Below, in pieces: positions 33,307 through 41,760 of a stretch of 45,960 bases of DNA. The stretch's first letter is position 1; each line of letters starts with the position of its first letter. The DNA lies in contig WRJA01000006.1 in assembly GCA_009782435.1 (NCBI GenBank), positions 1 to 45,960 on the forward strand, given 5' to 3'. A program made the position numbers and the translations under genes. The stretch is from Oscillospiraceae bacterium. Lineage in GTDB: Bacteria > Bacillota > Clostridia > Oscillospirales > Oscillospiraceae. The notes under the pieces are model-generated. The model was not told the origin of the DNA, did not search any database, and worked only from the letters and a program-made list of their open reading frames with translations.

Positions 33307-34416
33307 TCATCTGCCGGTTTCTCTGACTTCGCGGATATCAAAATTATTTTGCAGCAAATAGGAAAGCAAGACCGGCAGTACCACAGGAGTATCATCGTCG
33401 ATGTCCAGTCTGATATCCGTTCTGTTGCTGTTGTTTCCCGAAATCTCGCTTACAAAAGCAGATAAAGCGGCGCCGCTTTGTACCGCTGTCGATATGGAAT
33501 CATAATCAAAATAAACAAGCGAATATTCTTCTGCTGCCGCGAGACAGTTTTCGCGGTATTCAGGTTGCGATGTAATGAACAATGTCTTTTCTCGGGCCGC
33601 CTCAAAAATCAAAGACGAGATCCGGCGGTAGTCTTCATAGACGTTTTCACCGCAGGCCGCTCCCGTCCTGTGCCCTGAATTAACGATCTGCCGCATGATC
33701 GACGGGTCTTCCGAAACCTCGTCGGCTGTTAAAAAGAAACAAGCTTTGATATCTCTTGAGGATAAGATGTTGAGAAGATTCTCCCCGGGTAAACCTGTAA
33801 AACTAATATAAACAGACGTTCCTTCGCGAACGGAGTCTTCGCCGGAATTGACGGGAGGAGGAATCTCCGGCCTTCGTGTCGGGGTCGTTGCATTTGTGTA
33901 TGCGCTGTAACGAGAACGCATAAGCGATTCCGCCGCGTTAATAAACTCACTGTCCGTCAGAATGGCAGAACTGTCTTTAAGCCTGACTATATCACCGTAT
34001 CCGCTGCCGCGTATATGTGAGTATATCAAACCGAATTGGCCGGCAGCGAAGGCTGCGGGCAAATAAACCTGTCCCCTGAAAAAAACAGCGCTTGCGGGAT
34101 AATAATTTGAATCTGCATCGTATGTATTGCCTGTACGCATATCGAAATATATTTGCTTTTCGGCCGTATACAGCAAAGCGGTCGCGCTTTCGTTAAAATA
34201 AGTGTAATAGAGCTTAAAATAATTCGGGAACACCCAATAAGGTATATATACCGTTCCGCCCGAAATATAAGGTTCGTAATTCAAATGCAGCAATATCTCG
34301 TTAACGGCAATGAAAGTGGCGTCATTATCTGCGCCGGCGGACGGAATGATGCAGAATAAAAACAAAACGGATATTAATAAAACGGACGGTATGAAATAAC
34401 ACATTATTCGTTTCAT
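33307..34416 (-). CDS. Secreted protein with a degenerate polysaccharide-deacetylase-like domain
   Basis: 369 residues. A signal peptide covers about 1-29 (ISVLFLFCIIPSAGA before ADND). Residues about 35-150 look like a surface beta-rich module (AVNEILLHLNYEPYISGGTV, then YIPYWVFPN). From about 200 the fold resembles a NodB deacetylase: VYISFTGLPGENLLNILSSR, KACFFLTADEVSEDPSIMRQ, GHRTGAACGE. The usual TFDDGP reads SFTGLPG and the H-x-x-x-H metal pair after GH is missing, so it should be catalytically inactive, perhaps a wall-binding or regulatory protein. Start ATG 34416 behind AAAGGAAAG. It reads into the MocA-HD gene 57 bases on. Confidence 0.7.
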   Translation of the reverse strand: MKRIMCYFIPSVLLISVLFLFCIIPSAGADNDATFIAVNEILLHLNYEPYISGGTVYIPYWVFPNYFKLYYTYFNESATALLYTAEKQIYFDMRTGNTYDADSNYYPASAVFFRGQVYLPAAFAAGQFGLIYSHIRGSGYGDIVRLKDSSAILTDSEFINAAESLMRSRYSAYTNATTPTRRPEIPPPVNSGEDSVREGTSVYISFTGLPGENLLNILSSRDIKACFFLTADEVSEDPSIMRQIVNSGHRTGAACGENVYEDYRRISSLIFEAAREKTLFITSQPEYRENCLAAAEEYSLVYFDYDSISTAVQSGAALSAFVSEISGNNSNRTDIRLDIDDDTPVVLPVLLSYLLQNNFDIREVRETGR

Positions 34417-34513
34417 TCCGGAGCTTTCCTTTCATAATGAGCTGCATGTTTATTCTAACACTTTACTATCAGGCTTTCAAGCGTTTCGGAATATCCGGCA
34501 CCGGCAAAAACGC

Positions 34514-34542
34514 TTGACAGTCAAATAAAAATATAATAATAT
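34514..34542 (+). promoter_or_regulatory. Promoter of tRNA-Thr
   Basis: TTGACA (34514-34519), a 17-base spacer and TAATAT (34537-34542), 20 bases before the mature tRNA 5' end. Confidence 0.75.
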
Positions 34543-34562
34543 CCTGTTGTAAATCCGGATTT

Positions 34563-34638
34563 GCTTCCGTAGCTCAAACGGCAGAGCGCGTCCTTGGTAA
34601 GGACGAGGTAGCCGGTTCAATCCCGGCCGGAAGCTCCA
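34563..34638 (+). tRNA. tRNA-Thr (anticodon GGT), CCA encoded
   Basis: Complete cloverleaf: acceptor GCTTCCG/CGGAAGC, D stem GCTC/GAGC, anticodon stem CGTCC/GGACG with loop TTGGTAA (anticodon GGT, reading ACC and ACT), T stem GCCGG/CCGGC with loop TTCAATC, discriminator T and encoded CCA. 76 bases. It stands alone between two protein blocks. No copy of its 3' end is visible elsewhere in the window, so I do not call it an attachment site. Confidence 0.97.
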
Positions 34639-34831
34639 AGCTTCCCCATCTGAAACGATCGGCGGCGCCCTTTATTTCAGAAGATGCGTCACAAGAATCC
34701 GGCAGGCTGAAGCAGAGCTTGTCGGATAATTTATTTGTTCGGACAAAGCGAAACTAACCGTCGCATTTTCACAATTTTTCCGTCGCGGATTTCTGCTTGA
34801 ATATAATCTTATGAGGTAAAGGAGTAGTATC

Positions 34832-36262
34832 ATGACTTATGACTTGATCATTGCCGGCGCGGGACCTTGCGGCATTTTCGCCGCTTGGGAAGCCGCTGTT
34901 CTTTCGCCCTCAGCCAAAATCCTCATGATAGACCGAGGCCGCAATATCGAAAACCGAAAATGCCCGATAAACAGTAAAAAAGCAAAAATGTGTCCCTCGT
35001 CCGACAGCGCGCAAGGTTATTCCGGATGCCGGCCGGCTTGTTCCGTCACTTGCGGTTTCGGCGGCGCCGGAGCTTTTTCCGACGGGAAATTCAACATTAC
35101 AGCGGAATTCGGCGGTTGGCTCGGAGATTATATGCCGGCTTCAAAAATCCTCGAACTCATACGTTATGTTGACGAAATCAATCTCAGGCACGGGGCGCCT
35201 TCGGAAATCACCGACCCGGATGATCCCGCCGTCAGCCTGATTGAGCAAAAAGTCTGCGGCGCCGGGTTAAAACTCTTGCGCGCTAAAGTACGGCATTTGG
35301 GTACCGAAATGAATTTACAGGTCTTAAATTCTCTTTATGCGGACCTTTCCTCAAGGATAGAAATGATTTTTGAAACCGAGGCAGTTGATATTTTGACCGA
35401 ATCTGACGGATCAAAGACCCGCGTATCAGGTATAGTTGTCAAAGACGGGCGGGAGTTTTACGGCAAAAACGTGCTCATCGCGCCCGGCCGTGACGGTTCC
35501 GCCTGGTTAGCCGGACTTTTGACCAAAAGGGGCATTCCCGTTACCTGCAATCAGGTCGATATAGGCGTGCGTGCGGAGACTTCAAATGTTATTATGCGGG
35601 ACCTGAATAAAAACCTTTATGAGGCAAAACTCATTTTCAACTCCTCTTCAGGCTCGATGGTACGGACCTTTTGCTCCAATCCGTCAGGCTATGTCGTTAC
35701 CGAAAACAACAGCGGGGTCATAACAGCCAACGGTCACGCATTTTACGATTCCGCTCTCGGCTCTGAAAACACAAACTTCGCTATATTGGTATCTCACGTA
35801 TTTACACGGCCGTTCAACAAACCCAACGAATATGCGCGCGACATTTGCAGACGCGCCAATGACATCACGGACGGCGGTTTGATAATACAGAAATTCGGCG
35901 ACATCTTGCGCGGCAGACGATCAACGGAAAAACGCATAGCCGAGGGCTTTTTGGAACCCACGCTCAAAGAGGCTGTGCCGGGTGACCTCGGGCTTGTTCT
36001 TCCCTATAATACGATGAAAAGCATTATTGAAATGACTTACGCTTTGGACAGGGTCACTCCGGGTTTTGCTTCGGAGCACACATTGTTTTACGGTGTGGAA
36101 GCAAAATTCTATTCCGCGCGTCCCGAACTGAATGACAATCTTCAAACCTCGATCGAAGGACTGTACTGCGCGGGCGACGGCGCGGGAATCACCCGAGGCC
36201 TTGCTCAGGCAGGCGCATCGGGAGTGTATGCGGCAAGAGCGATATTCGTCGATCGGCAATAA
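34832..36262 (+). CDS. FAD-dependent oxidoreductase of unknown substrate (COG2509-like)
   Basis: 476 residues, soluble. N-terminal dinucleotide fold: LIIAGAGPCGIFAAWEAA with ILMIDRG. A cysteine-rich stretch follows (KCPINSKKAKMCPSSDSAQG, SGCRPACSVTCGFGGAGAFS) and the C-terminal FAD motif is LYCAGDGAGITRGLAQAGAS with GVYAARAI. FSDGKFN and VRAETSNVIM fit the uncharacterised FAD-dependent dehydrogenase family often called COG2509. The reaction is not known. The ATG at 34832 follows GAGGTAAAGGAG. It begins a plus-strand run after the tRNA; the next gene starts 106 bases on. Confidence 0.85.
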   Translation: MTYDLIIAGAGPCGIFAAWEAAVLSPSAKILMIDRGRNIENRKCPINSKKAKMCPSSDSAQGYSGCRPACSVTCGFGGAGAFSDGKFNITAEFGGWLGDYMPASKILELIRYVDEINLRHGAPSEITDPDDPAVSLIEQKVCGAGLKLLRAKVRHLGTEMNLQVLNSLYADLSSRIEMIFETEAVDILTESDGSKTRVSGIVVKDGREFYGKNVLIAPGRDGSAWLAGLLTKRGIPVTCNQVDIGVRAETSNVIMRDLNKNLYEAKLIFNSSSGSMVRTFCSNPSGYVVTENNSGVITANGHAFYDSALGSENTNFAILVSHVFTRPFNKPNEYARDICRRANDITDGGLIIQKFGDILRGRRSTEKRIAEGFLEPTLKEAVPGDLGLVLPYNTMKSIIEMTYALDRVTPGFASEHTLFYGVEAKFYSARPELNDNLQTSIEGLYCAGDGAGITRGLAQAGASGVYAARAIFVDRQ

Positions 36263-36368
36263 GCCGCTCTTTCGGTCGCTTGACGATTCAATACGCATAT
36301 CGTATTATTAATCGGAAGAAAACCATTGGCTTCAGTTCAGTTGAAAGCCGTTAAACGGAGGACGATAA

Positions 36369-38132
36369 ATGAGCAATAAGAAAAAAAGCTCCCTGAAAGC
36401 TCCGTTACAGGCTGTAACACTGGTTTGTCTTTCTGTTATACTCGGAATTATTGTTTATCGCAATTACAACCCGGTTATTGCGACCGGGTCGGAGATTCCG
36501 ACCGGCGACATTCTCCCTTCTGTCTTTCCTAAAGAAACAAAAACACCGGAAACACGGCCGACGGCTGCTCCGGAACCGACGCCGGAGCCGACTCCCGAGC
36601 CTGTGCCGGAGTTTAACCCTTCTTCGGCCGACTCCACTCGACCGGAGCTGCTCATAGCTTCGACCGGTATTATGGTACACGGTGAAATCGTCGATTCTTA
36701 TGAGCTTCCGGAAAAGATAGATTTCGGTTTCGGGAGCGATTACGCAGCGGAAATAATCGGCATAACTGCTTTTCGCGGCAATAATTTCCGTGACAGCGCC
36801 TCATACGGATATGCTGATATAACAAAAGGAAAGCTCACAAAAAATTGGACTGTAAAGTCAGCTTCTCTCGTGGCGCCTGACGGAGAAGTTTGGTCAGGCC
36901 ACGGGTGGACGGGGCAGCCGCTGATAGTCAAATGGCCAAAAGAGACCCGCGCGATCATGAATATGAAAGATTGGGCAAAAGAGCAGGATGAACTCACCGA
37001 AGTAGTGTACGCCGGCGAAGACGGCATTATTTATTATCTTGAGTTGGAGACAGGTAAAGCTACAAGAGATAAGCAATATCTCGGAATTTCGTTCAAAGGC
37101 TCCGGCTCTCTCGATCCGCGCGGTTACCCCATATTATACGTCGGCGGCGGTTATCACGGCCCGTCGGGGACTTGCCGCGCTTTTATTATCAGCCTTATCG
37201 ACGGCAGCATCCTTTATGAATTCGGGCATAACGAGAATTTCGCTCTTCGAGCTTGGCCTATGTTTGACGGCTCGCCTCTTGTCGACGCCGATACAGATCA
37301 GCTCATATACCCCGGCGAAAACGGTCTCTTGTATATAATAAAACTGAACACCGATTATGATCCCGGGTCGGGTACGTTGTCGATCGAGCCCGAAGTCGTC
37401 AAATGGCGCTACCAAGGTACAAAACATTCCGGATATTGGCTCGGTTATGAGGACAGCCCCGTAATATGGCGCTCTCACATGATCTGCTCGGACAACGGCG
37501 GCAGACTTCTCTGCCTCGACTTGAACACCTTTGAGCTTGCGTGGGTATTCGATTGCTTGGACGATACGAACGACACTCCTGTGCTTGAACTTGAGGACGG
37601 CCATCCGTATATTTATATCAGCACATCCAATCGCGTCGGTCTTCGTGCGCCGGACGCCGCGGGCAGATATTTGATCCCCGTCTGGAAGCTCGACGCTGTC
37701 ACCGGGGAAATCGTCTGGCAGAAAGACTACGACTGCTATTCGGCGTCGGGATTGTCCGGAGGCGTTCAAGGCACACTCGCCGTCGGAAAAAACGATCTCA
37801 GCGATCTGATTTTCGTGCCGGTTGCGCGAACCCCGAATATTAACGCAGGGCGGCTCGCAGCATTGGACAAAAAAACCGGTGAACAAGTATGGTATAAGGA
37901 GACGGCGATGTACAGTTGGAGTTCTCCTGTCTGCGTATATACAAAAGAAGGAAAAGGCTGCATAGTCTATTGCACATCAGGCGGATATATGTATCTTTTG
38001 GACGGTCTGACCGGAGAGACCCTTGATTACATGGATCTGGGCGGGAACATCGAAGCATCTCCTGCTGTGTTTGAAAACACAATAGTGGTGGGTACACGGA
38101 GTTCGATTATTTACGGTTTGACCTTGGAGTAA
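36369..38132 (+). CDS. Membrane-anchored PQQ-like beta-propeller protein
   Basis: 587 residues. One N-terminal membrane helix (about 13-30, LQAVTLVCLSVILGIIVYRN), a Pro/Glu/Thr linker with PEPTP repeats (about 60-90), then a repeat-built domain outside the cell. The repeats have the PQQ-like WD/W-rich pattern: LDLNTFELAWVFDC, LDAVTGEIVWQKDY, LDKKTGEQVWYKE, LDGLTGETLDYMDL, each ending a beta blade. This predicts a seven- or eight-bladed propeller used for binding rather than a quinone enzyme, as no dehydrogenase calcium/PQQ residues stand out. ATG 36369 behind GGAGG. Role unknown; wall or polymer binding is a guess. Confidence 0.82.
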   Translation: MSNKKKSSLKAPLQAVTLVCLSVILGIIVYRNYNPVIATGSEIPTGDILPSVFPKETKTPETRPTAAPEPTPEPTPEPVPEFNPSSADSTRPELLIASTGIMVHGEIVDSYELPEKIDFGFGSDYAAEIIGITAFRGNNFRDSASYGYADITKGKLTKNWTVKSASLVAPDGEVWSGHGWTGQPLIVKWPKETRAIMNMKDWAKEQDELTEVVYAGEDGIIYYLELETGKATRDKQYLGISFKGSGSLDPRGYPILYVGGGYHGPSGTCRAFIISLIDGSILYEFGHNENFALRAWPMFDGSPLVDADTDQLIYPGENGLLYIIKLNTDYDPGSGTLSIEPEVVKWRYQGTKHSGYWLGYEDSPVIWRSHMICSDNGGRLLCLDLNTFELAWVFDCLDDTNDTPVLELEDGHPYIYISTSNRVGLRAPDAAGRYLIPVWKLDAVTGEIVWQKDYDCYSASGLSGGVQGTLAVGKNDLSDLIFVPVARTPNINAGRLAALDKKTGEQVWYKETAMYSWSSPVCVYTKEGKGCIVYCTSGGYMYLLDGLTGETLDYMDLGGNIEASPAVFENTIVVGTRSSIIYGLTLE

Positions 38133-38207
38133 AAACGGATTTCAATATTCACATCTTATACAACTCAAATGAGTCGATAAATCTGCGTTGATTCTCCCTT
38201 TATATAT

Positions 38208-38236
38208 TTTACTTTTTTATTTGCACGTTGTATAAT
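38208..38236 (+). promoter_or_regulatory. Promoter in front of the molybdoenzyme operon
   Basis: TTTACT (38208-38213), a 17-base spacer and a perfect TATAAT (38231-38236), about 50 bases before the ATG at 38291. A small hairpin (ACCGG/CCGGT) lies in the leader before AAAGGA. Confidence 0.55.
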
Positions 38237-38290
38237 ACCGCAAACGAATAAACCGGAAACACCGATCCGGTCGGGAAAGGAAAATCGTTT

Positions 38291-40879
38291 ATGTCTCGTA
38301 CAATAAGTTATATGAACACGCTCGGCGGGCCTGCGGAGGTTCATGTCGAAGACGGAAAGATTCGGCGCATCAGACCCTTGACGCTTAACGCCGACGATCC
38401 GAAAGGCTGGGTCATAAACGCGCGGGGAAAAGAGTTCACGCCGCCGCGCAAGGTGACCATGACGGCATTGGGACTTCAGGATAAAGACAAAACATACGCT
38501 TATGACCGGGCGCTTTATCCTATGATACGCGAGGACTTTACAGAGACCTCCGACGGTAAAAACAGAAATACTCATACTCGAGGAAAATCCGGATACAGGC
38601 GCGCAACTTGGGATGAAGCGCTCGGACTTGTTTCACGGGAAATAAAGCGCATACAAGGAACATACGGTAAAGAAGCCGTGACAGCCTGCTCCGGCTCGCA
38701 TCACAGTTGGGGTCTTTTGGGCTACAAGATGTCCGCTTTTAAACGTTTTTTCAATATCTTGGGCTATACGCAGGTGATGGACAATCCGGATTCATGGGAA
38801 GGCTTCCATTGGGGTGCGTCGCATGTCTACGGCCATTTCTGGCGTCTCGGCTGCCCGGAGCCCTTTGATCTTTTGGAGGACTGCCTGCAAAACTGTGAAA
38901 CTCTGATTTTTTGGTCACATGACCCGGACAGCACTCACAGCTGTTACAGCGCAAATGAAAACAATCTCTGGCGCAAATGGTTTGAAAAGCTCGGTATCTC
39001 CGTCATTTACATAGACCCCTTTCAAAACTTTACCGCCGTTAAACAGGGCGAAAAATGGATAGGCCCCCGCCCCGGCACCGACGCCGCTTTGATGGAAGCA
39101 ATAGCCTACGTTTGGCTGACGGAGGACACATACGATCATGGGTACATTGAAAAACACGCCCATCGCTTTGATGAGTGGGCTGAGCATATCCTGGGGCGCG
39201 GTAAGGACGGCGTCCCGAAAACGCCGGCATGGGCGGAGGAAATAACAGGCGTTCGGGCATCGGCGATAAAGGCTTTGGCGAGGCGGTGGGCTTCGACGAA
39301 AACCATGGGCGGCTCCGGCGTCCGCGTGGGATGGGGCGGCGCCTGCCGCACAGACAACGGATGCGATTACGCGCGGCTGATGGTCCAACTGTTCGCAATG
39401 CAGGGCATGGGCAAACCCGGCAGTAATATGTGGTCGGCAAACGCGGGCGCACCGGTAGACTACGGCTTCTGGTTCGGAGGGTACTCCGACCCGCGCTCGC
39501 AGATCGCGAACCAACCTGTCGCCGACCGCACTGTAGTCAACAGTGTGGAGCAGAAACTATACCGGCTCACATTGCCCGACGCCGTCCTGAACGGCCGCGA
39601 CGAGTGGTACGGCGACGGTTTCTGCGGAGTCAGCCTCGAACAGCAGTTCAACCACCATGTATACCCCCTGCCGGGCTGCAGCAAGGTTCATATGTTCTAC
39701 CGGTACGGCGGCAACTTCTTCGGGACGATGGTGGACACGAACAAGTGGGTCGATATGTACCAAAGCCCGGAGCTGGAGTTCACCGTCAGCCAGGATATGC
39801 ACCTGACGCCGGAGGGCAAGTTCTGCGACGTCGTGCTGCCGGCCTGCACCAACCTTGAGCGCACGGACATCGGAGAGTTCTGTTCGAGCGGGAACGGCGG
39901 ATACGCGTCCCACGGTCAGTCCGGCAATAACTGGCAGGTCATCGTATATCAAAAGAAAGCTATAGAACCCCTCGGCGAGTCGCAGAGCGACTACTGGATA
40001 TTCAGCAAACTGGCCGAGCGTCTGGGGTTCGGCGAAGAGTTCACGGAAGGGCGCGACGAGGAAGGCTGGTGCAAGCGCTTCTGGGAAACGTCTGACCTTT
40101 CCAAACGCATAGGCTGGGACGAGTTCAAGGAGCGGGGCTACTATATGCCCGGAGTTCCCGGGAACTGGGAGCGGCGCAGGGCGTTCTCGTGGTTCGCTGA
40201 AGATACAGAGTGCAAAATGCCTCGCGACAATTGCATGAAGGAGGGTAAGCTGGGGACAAAAACGGGCAAGCTCGAGTTCGTGTCGGAGCTTCTGTCTGAA
40301 AAAGAGCCGGACAGCGCGGTGCGCGGACCGATGGCATATTACAAGCCCAGCCGCGAGGGGCATTGCTCGGAGCTCTACACAAAATACCCCCTGCATATAA
40401 TATCCCCGCACCCGCGCTTCGGTTTCCACTCGCAGTACGACCAGCACGCGAAATGGCTGTGGGAGATCCCGGAGCACCGCCGGGTAGTGGATGGGAACCC
40501 GTACGCTGTTTTGCGCATCCACCCGAAACGCGCCAAGGAGCGAGGGATCGAAACAGGCGACATAGTGCGCGTATACAACGACCGGGGTTCCATTCTGTGC
40601 GTCGCGACGGTCACGGTGCGCTTGGAGGAGAACACGGTCCATTGCTATGGGTCGTCCGGGATATACGAGCCTGTCATACCCGGCGAGAAGTCGACGGACA
40701 AGGGCGGATGCGTGAATCTGCTGACTTCCGGGGCTATGATCGACGGAATGAGGATACCGGGCATGACGCCGAACTCGACGCTCGTTGAGATCGAGAAGTA
40801 TACAGAGCCGCTGGTTCCGGGTATGCGGCTTTACGATCTGCTGGAAGCGCAGGAGGAAGGAGCGCGGCATGAACGCTGA
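38291..40879 (+). CDS. Molybdopterin oxidoreductase, pyrogallol-phloroglucinol transhydroxylase-like large subunit
   Basis: 862-residue member of the DMSO reductase superfamily. It has no twin-arginine signal and no N-terminal CxxC cluster motif, so it should be cytoplasmic without its own iron-sulfur site. Its length, these absences and its partner fit the transhydroxylase of Pelobacter acidigallici, which moves a hydroxyl between phenol rings. From memory of that enzyme, His144, Asp174, Ser175 (Mo ligand) and Trp176 lie at the active site; here His137, Asp167, Ser168 and Trp169 occur at a constant offset of 7, in SGSHHSW and DNPDSWEGF. Later blocks: DPDSTHSCY, TDNGCDYARLMVQ, FCDVVLPACTNLERTD, PLHIISPHPRFGFHSQYD (dinucleotide site). 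The stop overlaps the small subunit. Base composition rises in GC within the gene. Substrate unproven; a catechol dehydroxylase-like role is the alternative. Confidence 0.85.
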   Translation: MSRTISYMNTLGGPAEVHVEDGKIRRIRPLTLNADDPKGWVINARGKEFTPPRKVTMTALGLQDKDKTYAYDRALYPMIREDFTETSDGKNRNTHTRGKSGYRRATWDEALGLVSREIKRIQGTYGKEAVTACSGSHHSWGLLGYKMSAFKRFFNILGYTQVMDNPDSWEGFHWGASHVYGHFWRLGCPEPFDLLEDCLQNCETLIFWSHDPDSTHSCYSANENNLWRKWFEKLGISVIYIDPFQNFTAVKQGEKWIGPRPGTDAALMEAIAYVWLTEDTYDHGYIEKHAHRFDEWAEHILGRGKDGVPKTPAWAEEITGVRASAIKALARRWASTKTMGGSGVRVGWGGACRTDNGCDYARLMVQLFAMQGMGKPGSNMWSANAGAPVDYGFWFGGYSDPRSQIANQPVADRTVVNSVEQKLYRLTLPDAVLNGRDEWYGDGFCGVSLEQQFNHHVYPLPGCSKVHMFYRYGGNFFGTMVDTNKWVDMYQSPELEFTVSQDMHLTPEGKFCDVVLPACTNLERTDIGEFCSSGNGGYASHGQSGNNWQVIVYQKKAIEPLGESQSDYWIFSKLAERLGFGEEFTEGRDEEGWCKRFWETSDLSKRIGWDEFKERGYYMPGVPGNWERRRAFSWFAEDTECKMPRDNCMKEGKLGTKTGKLEFVSELLSEKEPDSAVRGPMAYYKPSREGHCSELYTKYPLHIISPHPRFGFHSQYDQHAKWLWEIPEHRRVVDGNPYAVLRIHPKRAKERGIETGDIVRVYNDRGSILCVATVTVRLEENTVHCYGSSGIYEPVIPGEKSTDKGGCVNLLTSGAMIDGMRIPGMTPNSTLVEIEKYTEPLVPGMRLYDLLEAQEEGARHER

Positions 40880-41720
40880 GAGACCGAGGTATGGAATCGT
40901 CATTGATTCGGAAAACTGTATGTCCTGCTACAACTGTTTTATGGCTTGCAGGGATGAGCACTGCGGCTTCGCTTCGAAGCTGACCGCCCCCCAGCCGCAC
41001 GAGGGGCATCGCTGGATGGATATTCGCGAGAGGGAGCGAGGCGACGACAACCGGCTGGTCAAGACGGCTTCGGTACCGACGCCCTGCTCGCATTGCGTCG
41101 AACCGGCGTGCGCGGAAGCCGCAGAACCCGGCGCGGTATATACCCGGGATGACGGGATCGTCATAATAGACCCGGAGAAGGCTGCAGGCAATAAAGCCAT
41201 CATGGACGCCTGCCCGATAGGGGCGATATACTGGAACGAGGAACTGGGCATGCCGCAAAAATGCACGATGTGCGCGGAGCTGCTGGACGAAGGGTTCGCG
41301 CAGCCCCGATGCGTCGGCGCCTGCCCGAACGGCGCTTTGTTCTTCGGCGACCTGGACGATCCCGGGAGCGAGGTGTCGCGGAAGATAGCGCAGGGCCGCG
41401 TGACGCAACTGCCGGAGCTGGACGGCAAGGCGACCAACGTGATCCATTTGAACATCCCCACTGTTTTTCTCGCGGGAACGGTTTGCGCGCCCGGCGACGA
41501 AGCCGTCGAGGGCGCGACAGTCACGCTGACAGAAAAATCGGGCGGCTCTGTTCGAACCGCTCGAACCAACATCTTCGGAGACTGGGAGTTCGAGTGGCTG
41601 GAAAAGGGCGGTGTTTACGAGCTGAAGATCGAAGCGGAAGGGTACAGGGCGGTAAAAGCGGAAGCAGCGGTCGAAAACGACCACTACTTCGGTGAGGTTA
41701 TGCTGGAAACGATTGACTAG
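40869..41720 (+). CDS. Iron-sulfur subunit of the transhydroxylase-like enzyme, with C-terminal beta-barrel domain
   Basis: 283 residues in two domains. Residues 1-190 are a DmsB-like ferredoxin domain with twelve cysteines in cluster spacing: CMSCYNCFMAC, then CSHCVEPAC (its usual fourth Cys is replaced, CAEAAEP), DACPIGAIYW, and CTMC with RCVGACPNGALF. That suits three [4Fe-4S] clusters rather than four, as reported for the transhydroxylase small subunit. From about 195 a transthyretin/Cna-B-like domain follows (VFLAGTVCAPGDEAVEGATV, FGDWEFEWLEKGGVYELKIE), also a trait of that subunit and absent from ordinary DmsB. The ATG at 40869 has AAGGAG six bases upstream and overlaps the large subunit's end by 11 bases. 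Confidence 0.87.
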   Translation: MNAERPRYGIVIDSENCMSCYNCFMACRDEHCGFASKLTAPQPHEGHRWMDIRERERGDDNRLVKTASVPTPCSHCVEPACAEAAEPGAVYTRDDGIVIIDPEKAAGNKAIMDACPIGAIYWNEELGMPQKCTMCAELLDEGFAQPRCVGACPNGALFFGDLDDPGSEVSRKIAQGRVTQLPELDGKATNVIHLNIPTVFLAGTVCAPGDEAVEGATVTLTEKSGGSVRTARTNIFGDWEFEWLEKGGVYELKIEAEGYRAVKAEAAVENDHYFGEVMLETID

Positions 41721-41760
41721 TGGATGAGCACGCGCATGGTACGAAATCTCGCACAGTTCC

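Noticed and set aside
34563-34638. tRNA-Thr as an integration site for the plus-strand genes to its right
   Set aside because: No integrase, and no repeated copy of the tRNA 3' end found by eye to the right. The genes just after it have ordinary composition.
38291-40879. Formate dehydrogenase or nitrate reductase identity for the molybdoenzyme
   Set aside because: No N-terminal cluster cysteines, no selenocysteine or cysteine at the Mo-ligand position (a Ser is there), and a partner with a transthyretin-like domain that those enzymes lack.
39557-40903. 448-residue open frame on the minus strand over the molybdoenzyme gene
   Set aside because: It lies opposite a gene with clear family motifs, has no ribosome site and shows no recognisable domain. 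Long antisense frames are expected in this GC-rich stretch.
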